Part shown: positions 61,590-64,000 of the stretch, piece by piece | Position numbering within the stretch: the stretch's first letter is position 1 | Layout: each line of letters begins with the position of its first letter | Assembly: GCA_047620505.1 (NCBI GenBank) | Contig: JBLHKS010000005.1 | Span: 38,886-102,885 of the forward strand | Reading direction: 5' to 3' | DNA: 64,000 nucleotides | DNA from: JBLHKS01 sp047620505 | Lineage (GTDB): Bacteria > Verrucomicrobiota > Verrucomicrobiia > Verrucomicrobiales > DEV007 | Notes under the pieces: generated by a model | Database searches by the model: none | What the model was told of the DNA's origin: nothing | What the model saw: the letters and a program-made list of their open reading frames with translations, nothing else | Program-made: the position numbers and the translations under genes

Positions 61590-62171
61590 TCAGTTCGCGG
61601 CTGGAAACTGCACTTTTTCGTAGAGATCGCCGAGCCGAAGCGTCAAGCCGATCGACTCCAATTCGATCTGAGTTTCAGGATCAGTGTAGGTGTCGGAACT
61701 CCAGCGTTCATCGTCTTTACGATGGAGTTCGGCCTCCATTTTGTCCTGAGACAGCATGAGATATTCGCCGAAGGTGTCGATCATTCGATAAAGCGCGAAC
61801 TTCGCGTTTCGATCGTAATTCTCAGTGCTGGGCGACAGCACTTCTCCGATAAATTGTGGATTGCAGTAGACGTCTTCTTCGCCGTCGTAAAAATCGATCG
61901 GACCGCAAAGCGCGGAGACATCCGGGTATCGAAAAACGTTCGCCTTTTCGATCTGGACTTTCATATCGGAGTTGAAAACGATGCACGGCCGATTTTCAAA
62001 GGCGTTGCCAATCAGGCGGGAAAGATGCCCGGCAATCACGTTGTGACGCCACTTGGCTCCAGCCATCGCAACGACCATTCCGTTCAAGTACTCACTCTTG
62101 AAATCCGCCTCACGCTCCTGAGCGAGATATTCCGCTGGAGAGAGAAAATACTGCTTCGACAACGCTGTCAT
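61590..62171 (-). CDS. Uma2-family (DUF820) PD-(D/E)XK nuclease-like protein
   Basis: 193 residues. The Uma2 fold is recognised by FKSEYLNGMVVAMAGA, then YPDVSALCG (Asp) and FIGEVLSPSTENYDRNAKFALYRMI (Glu plus the conserved S-P-S-T-E..D). The acidic pair and lysine fit a PD-(D/E)XK nuclease core, but activity is unproven. The family is abundant in cyanobacteria and PVC bacteria with unknown roles, sometimes mobile. It is convergent with the deacylase gene and is followed by the M29-like gene on the same strand. Confidence 0.87.
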   Translation of the reverse strand: MTALSKQYFLSPAEYLAQEREADFKSEYLNGMVVAMAGAKWRHNVIAGHLSRLIGNAFENRPCIVFNSDMKVQIEKANVFRYPDVSALCGPIDFYDGEEDVYCNPQFIGEVLSPSTENYDRNAKFALYRMIDTFGEYLMLSQDKMEAELHRKDDERWSSDTYTDPETQIELESIGLTLRLGDLYEKVQFPAAN

Positions 62172-62191
62172 GCGGCCAGCCTAGCCCAAAC

Positions 62192-63448
62192 TCAAGCGTC
62201 TGCCAAGGCCCGCAGCAGGAACTCGCTCGGGCGAAAGTGCTCGATCAGAATCTCTTCCTGGTCGCCCCGCTTCATCCGAACTTGGGCGATGTCAAAATTG
62301 GGTGTTTTGTGAGGAGCAAAGAGAATGTCGTCGTGCGTCGAGTTCTCGTGCTTTTTGAACATTCCCGGGACGATGTCGCCGCCGAGATGGTCATCGCGTC
62401 CGGTCGCCAGGTGGCAAGTTCCGAGGACTTTTTCGTCCTGAATATCCGCGCCGGAAACCGGCAAAACCTGGGTGCCGAAGCCGAGTTCGCCCAGCGTCCC
62501 GGTCATCGGATCGTCCGCCAGCCGCGCGTTGTGCGCATCGATCGTTTCCTGGCTTCCATCGATCAGCGTGGACTTGACGATGTTGCGATCGACCACGTCT
62601 AACCGGCCGAGAGTTCCATCCGCGTATTTCATCGGAAAATGCCCGTTCGCACTCGTCGGCACGAAATAGACTTCGCCCGCTGGAAGGTTCGCGATGTCCG
62701 GCCGACTGCCCTTGCAGAGACCGTGGCTTTTCTGAGCCTCCTGGCCGCTGAGTTCGAGTGTGGCAGTCAGGATCGAGCCGTCTTCAAGCCCGAAATCGAT
62801 GTCGATCGAATCCGCATTCGTCATCGCCGCGCGCATTTTCTCAGCGTCTGCACTGACATCGTCATAATCGACGGCAAGACCCGTACTGAGAATCACGTCG
62901 TTGAGGCCATGCAAGGTCGCCCCGCGGAATCCGTGAATCTTGCACTGTTCGGTCAACGGAGCCGTCGCTGACCAGGTCGAAATGCAGAGAATGATGTCGT
63001 AATTCGGATAAATATCGCGCTCCAGACTCAGCAGCTGCTGGCTCGTGTCCCAGCACTCATCGGCAAGATCCAGATTCGAGCCGTAGGTCATTTTGTAGCC
63101 GAACATTTCGCCGCCGGTCATTCCCAATTCGGCCATCGCGCCATTTTTGAGACCGAGATAAAATTCTTCGTAGGCCTTCTTCTGAACTTCGTGGCCGTCG
63201 GTGTTCAGGAACGCGAAATCCTTCATCACCGCCTCGTCTTCGAAGTCGATCAAAATGCAGACGCGGCATCCTTGAGTCGGCTCGAAAACCGTGTTTAGCA
63301 GGCGGGTCAGACTGAAGGGTGGGAAATCGCGCTGAGCGGGATCTGTGATCATGTTAAAGGCTGGATTGTCGGCCATCGGGCGATCAGAAAGAGCGGGAAT
63401 TTCGCGGTGTGCAAGGGCGACCTTGGATTTTTCCAGTAACGCGTTCAT
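62192..63448 (-). CDS. M29-like (aminopeptidase T-type) metallopeptidase
   Basis: 418 residues. The C-terminal half resembles family M29: AGEVYFVPTSANGHFPM, then EKVLGTCHLATGRDDHLGGDI (Glu and His ligands) and a late STHDDILF (His-Asp). The N-terminal half (1-160) differs from ordinary AmpS/AmpT, so it may be a distinct subfamily. No signal peptide. A 20-base spacer separates it from the Uma2 gene. An exact palindrome encodes SQQLL near residue 138. Confidence 0.65.
   Translation of the reverse strand: MNALLEKSKVALAHREIPALSDRPMADNPAFNMITDPAQRDFPPFSLTRLLNTVFEPTQGCRVCILIDFEDEAVMKDFAFLNTDGHEVQKKAYEEFYLGLKNGAMAELGMTGGEMFGYKMTYGSNLDLADECWDTSQQLLSLERDIYPNYDIILCISTWSATAPLTEQCKIHGFRGATLHGLNDVILSTGLAVDYDDVSADAEKMRAAMTNADSIDIDFGLEDGSILTATLELSGQEAQKSHGLCKGSRPDIANLPAGEVYFVPTSANGHFPMKYADGTLGRLDVVDRNIVKSTLIDGSQETIDAHNARLADDPMTGTLGELGFGTQVLPVSGADIQDEKVLGTCHLATGRDDHLGGDIVPGMFKKHENSTHDDILFAPHKTPNFDIAQVRMKRGDQEEILIEHFRPSEFLLRALADA
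63029..63040. repeat. Iterated palindrome CAGCAGCTGCTG
   Basis: Exact copy in the M29-like gene, Gln-Gln-Leu-Leu frame. Confidence 0.9.
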
Positions 63449-63541
63449 GAGGCCGGTTGAATTTTGGTTGTCGACGTTGTAGCGAGTGCGCCAAACCAGA
63501 CGCTTGCGGAGTCGGACGCCCCGCGCGTTAATTCCTTAACT

Positions 63542-64000
63542 ATGTCGGAAGACAAGATCATTCCCTTCTCAACTGAGAAGAAAACAGTAATCATCACCGG
63601 CTGCACTCGCGGGCTTGGTCGGGCAATGGCGGAAGGTTTCGTCAAACGTGGCGACACCGTCGTTGGCGGCGGCCGTTCGGCGGATGAAATCGAGAAGCTG
63701 AATGCGAATTTCGGCGAAGATGGTAACGCATTTTTTCTGCTCGACGTCACTGACGAAGATGCGGTCGAAGATTTTTGCGAGTCCGCGATCAAGGCTGTCG
63801 GCGTACCCAATCTGGTTGTGAACAACGCCGCCGTGATCAACCAGAATGCGCCCCTCTGGGATGTCCCAGCGGACGAATTTTCAGAGGTGATCGACGTAAA
63901 CATCAAGGGAGTTGCCGCGATCATTCGCCACATGGTTCCGGCTATGATTGAAGAGGGTGCCGAGGGCGTAATCGTCAATTTCAGCTCCGGCTGGGGCCGC
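63542..64000 (+). CDS. Short-chain dehydrogenase/reductase (truncated by window end)
   Basis: The first 153 residues of an SDR. The cofactor loop ITGCTRGLGRAMAEGF (TGxxxGxG) lies at about 19-34, followed by GGRSADE, LDVTDEDAV and the structural motif VVNNAAVINQ. The frame is still open at the window end with NFSSGWG, the strand just before the catalytic Ser/Tyr region. The substrate is not inferable. It is divergent from the M29-like gene across 93 bases. Confidence 0.88.
   Translation, partial: MSEDKIIPFSTEKKTVIITGCTRGLGRAMAEGFVKRGDTVVGGGRSADEIEKLNANFGEDGNAFFLLDVTDEDAVEDFCESAIKAVGVPNLVVNNAAVINQNAPLWDVPADEFSEVIDVNIKGVAAIIRHMVPAMIEEGAEGVIVNFSSGWGR

Noticed and set aside
1..64000. CRISPR arrays, prophage or insertion sequences
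   Set aside because: No tandem repeat-spacer pattern, transposase or phage structural gene was seen; the iterated palindrome is dispersed at kilobase distances and not an array.

Overview
The window reads as one chromosomal segment of a Gram-negative bacterium, most likely of the Verrucomicrobiota or another PVC-phylum lineage. The evidence is family content: a planctomycete-type cytochrome/DUF1549-DUF1553 pair, a formylglycine-type sulfatase, a dimethylformamidase-like secreted protein, DUF5069, an IntI-type integrase, a VC_2705/DUF4212 symporter pair, LolA, and many signal peptides and lipoboxes. GC content is high, and Shine-Dalgarno sequences are weak or absent at most starts. No plasmid, phage, rRNA or CRISPR locus is visible. 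One tRNA gene, tRNA-Ala(GGC), is present.

Layout. 0-2.9 kb: a HAD-like protein, oppC/oppB permeases and a pentapeptide-repeat protein. 2.9-8.8 kb: a three-gene operon of membrane-anchored proteins built around a large P-loop GTPase. 8.8-15.3 kb: housekeeping genes on the minus strand (sppA, CPBP protease, thiL, tsaE, tsaB, ferritin-like protein, ispH, trhO). The ferritin-like/ispH part carries three identical-class operator-like inverted repeats. 15.4-31.3 kb: secreted and envelope proteins (PSD1/cytochrome pair, sulfatase, DMFase-like, peptidases), a Hanks kinase with TPRs, and the tRNA. 31.3-38.6 kb: an NtrC-type regulator with a substituted phospho-acceptor, uppS, purA, and FHA, GNAT and TPR proteins. 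38.8-49.4 kb: an internally deleted galactokinase, mscL, a sodium symporter pair, an Aas-like acyl-activating enzyme, an IntI-like recombinase and a ferredoxin. 49.4-56.6 kb: a carotenoid-type locus (LolA, MMPL exporter, CrtO-like acyltransferase, fused desaturase-glycosyltransferase, divergent aldehyde dehydrogenase). 56.7-64 kb: ECF sigma/anti-sigma, a DacZ-like diadenylate cyclase, a retropepsin-like/RimK/AspA amino-acid-tagging cluster, a Uma2 protein, an M29-like peptidase and a truncated SDR gene.

The strongest unexplained signal is a highly iterated palindrome, CAGCAGCTGCTG (extended YCAGCAGCTGCTGR). It occurs exactly 26 times, with at least 10 more one-mismatch copies. It is spread rather evenly over both strand orientations of genes, in all three reading frames and in two short intergenic spacers. 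It behaves like a genome-wide DNA signal (compare cyanobacterial HIP1 or uptake/architecture sequences) rather than a protein motif.

The second unusual signal is damage that keeps the reading frame. Three conserved genes between 55.0 and 59.7 kb each carry one internal in-frame stop (desaturase, anti-sigma factor, rimK). Two loci carry in-frame deletions (galK and the desaturase-glycosyltransferase junction).
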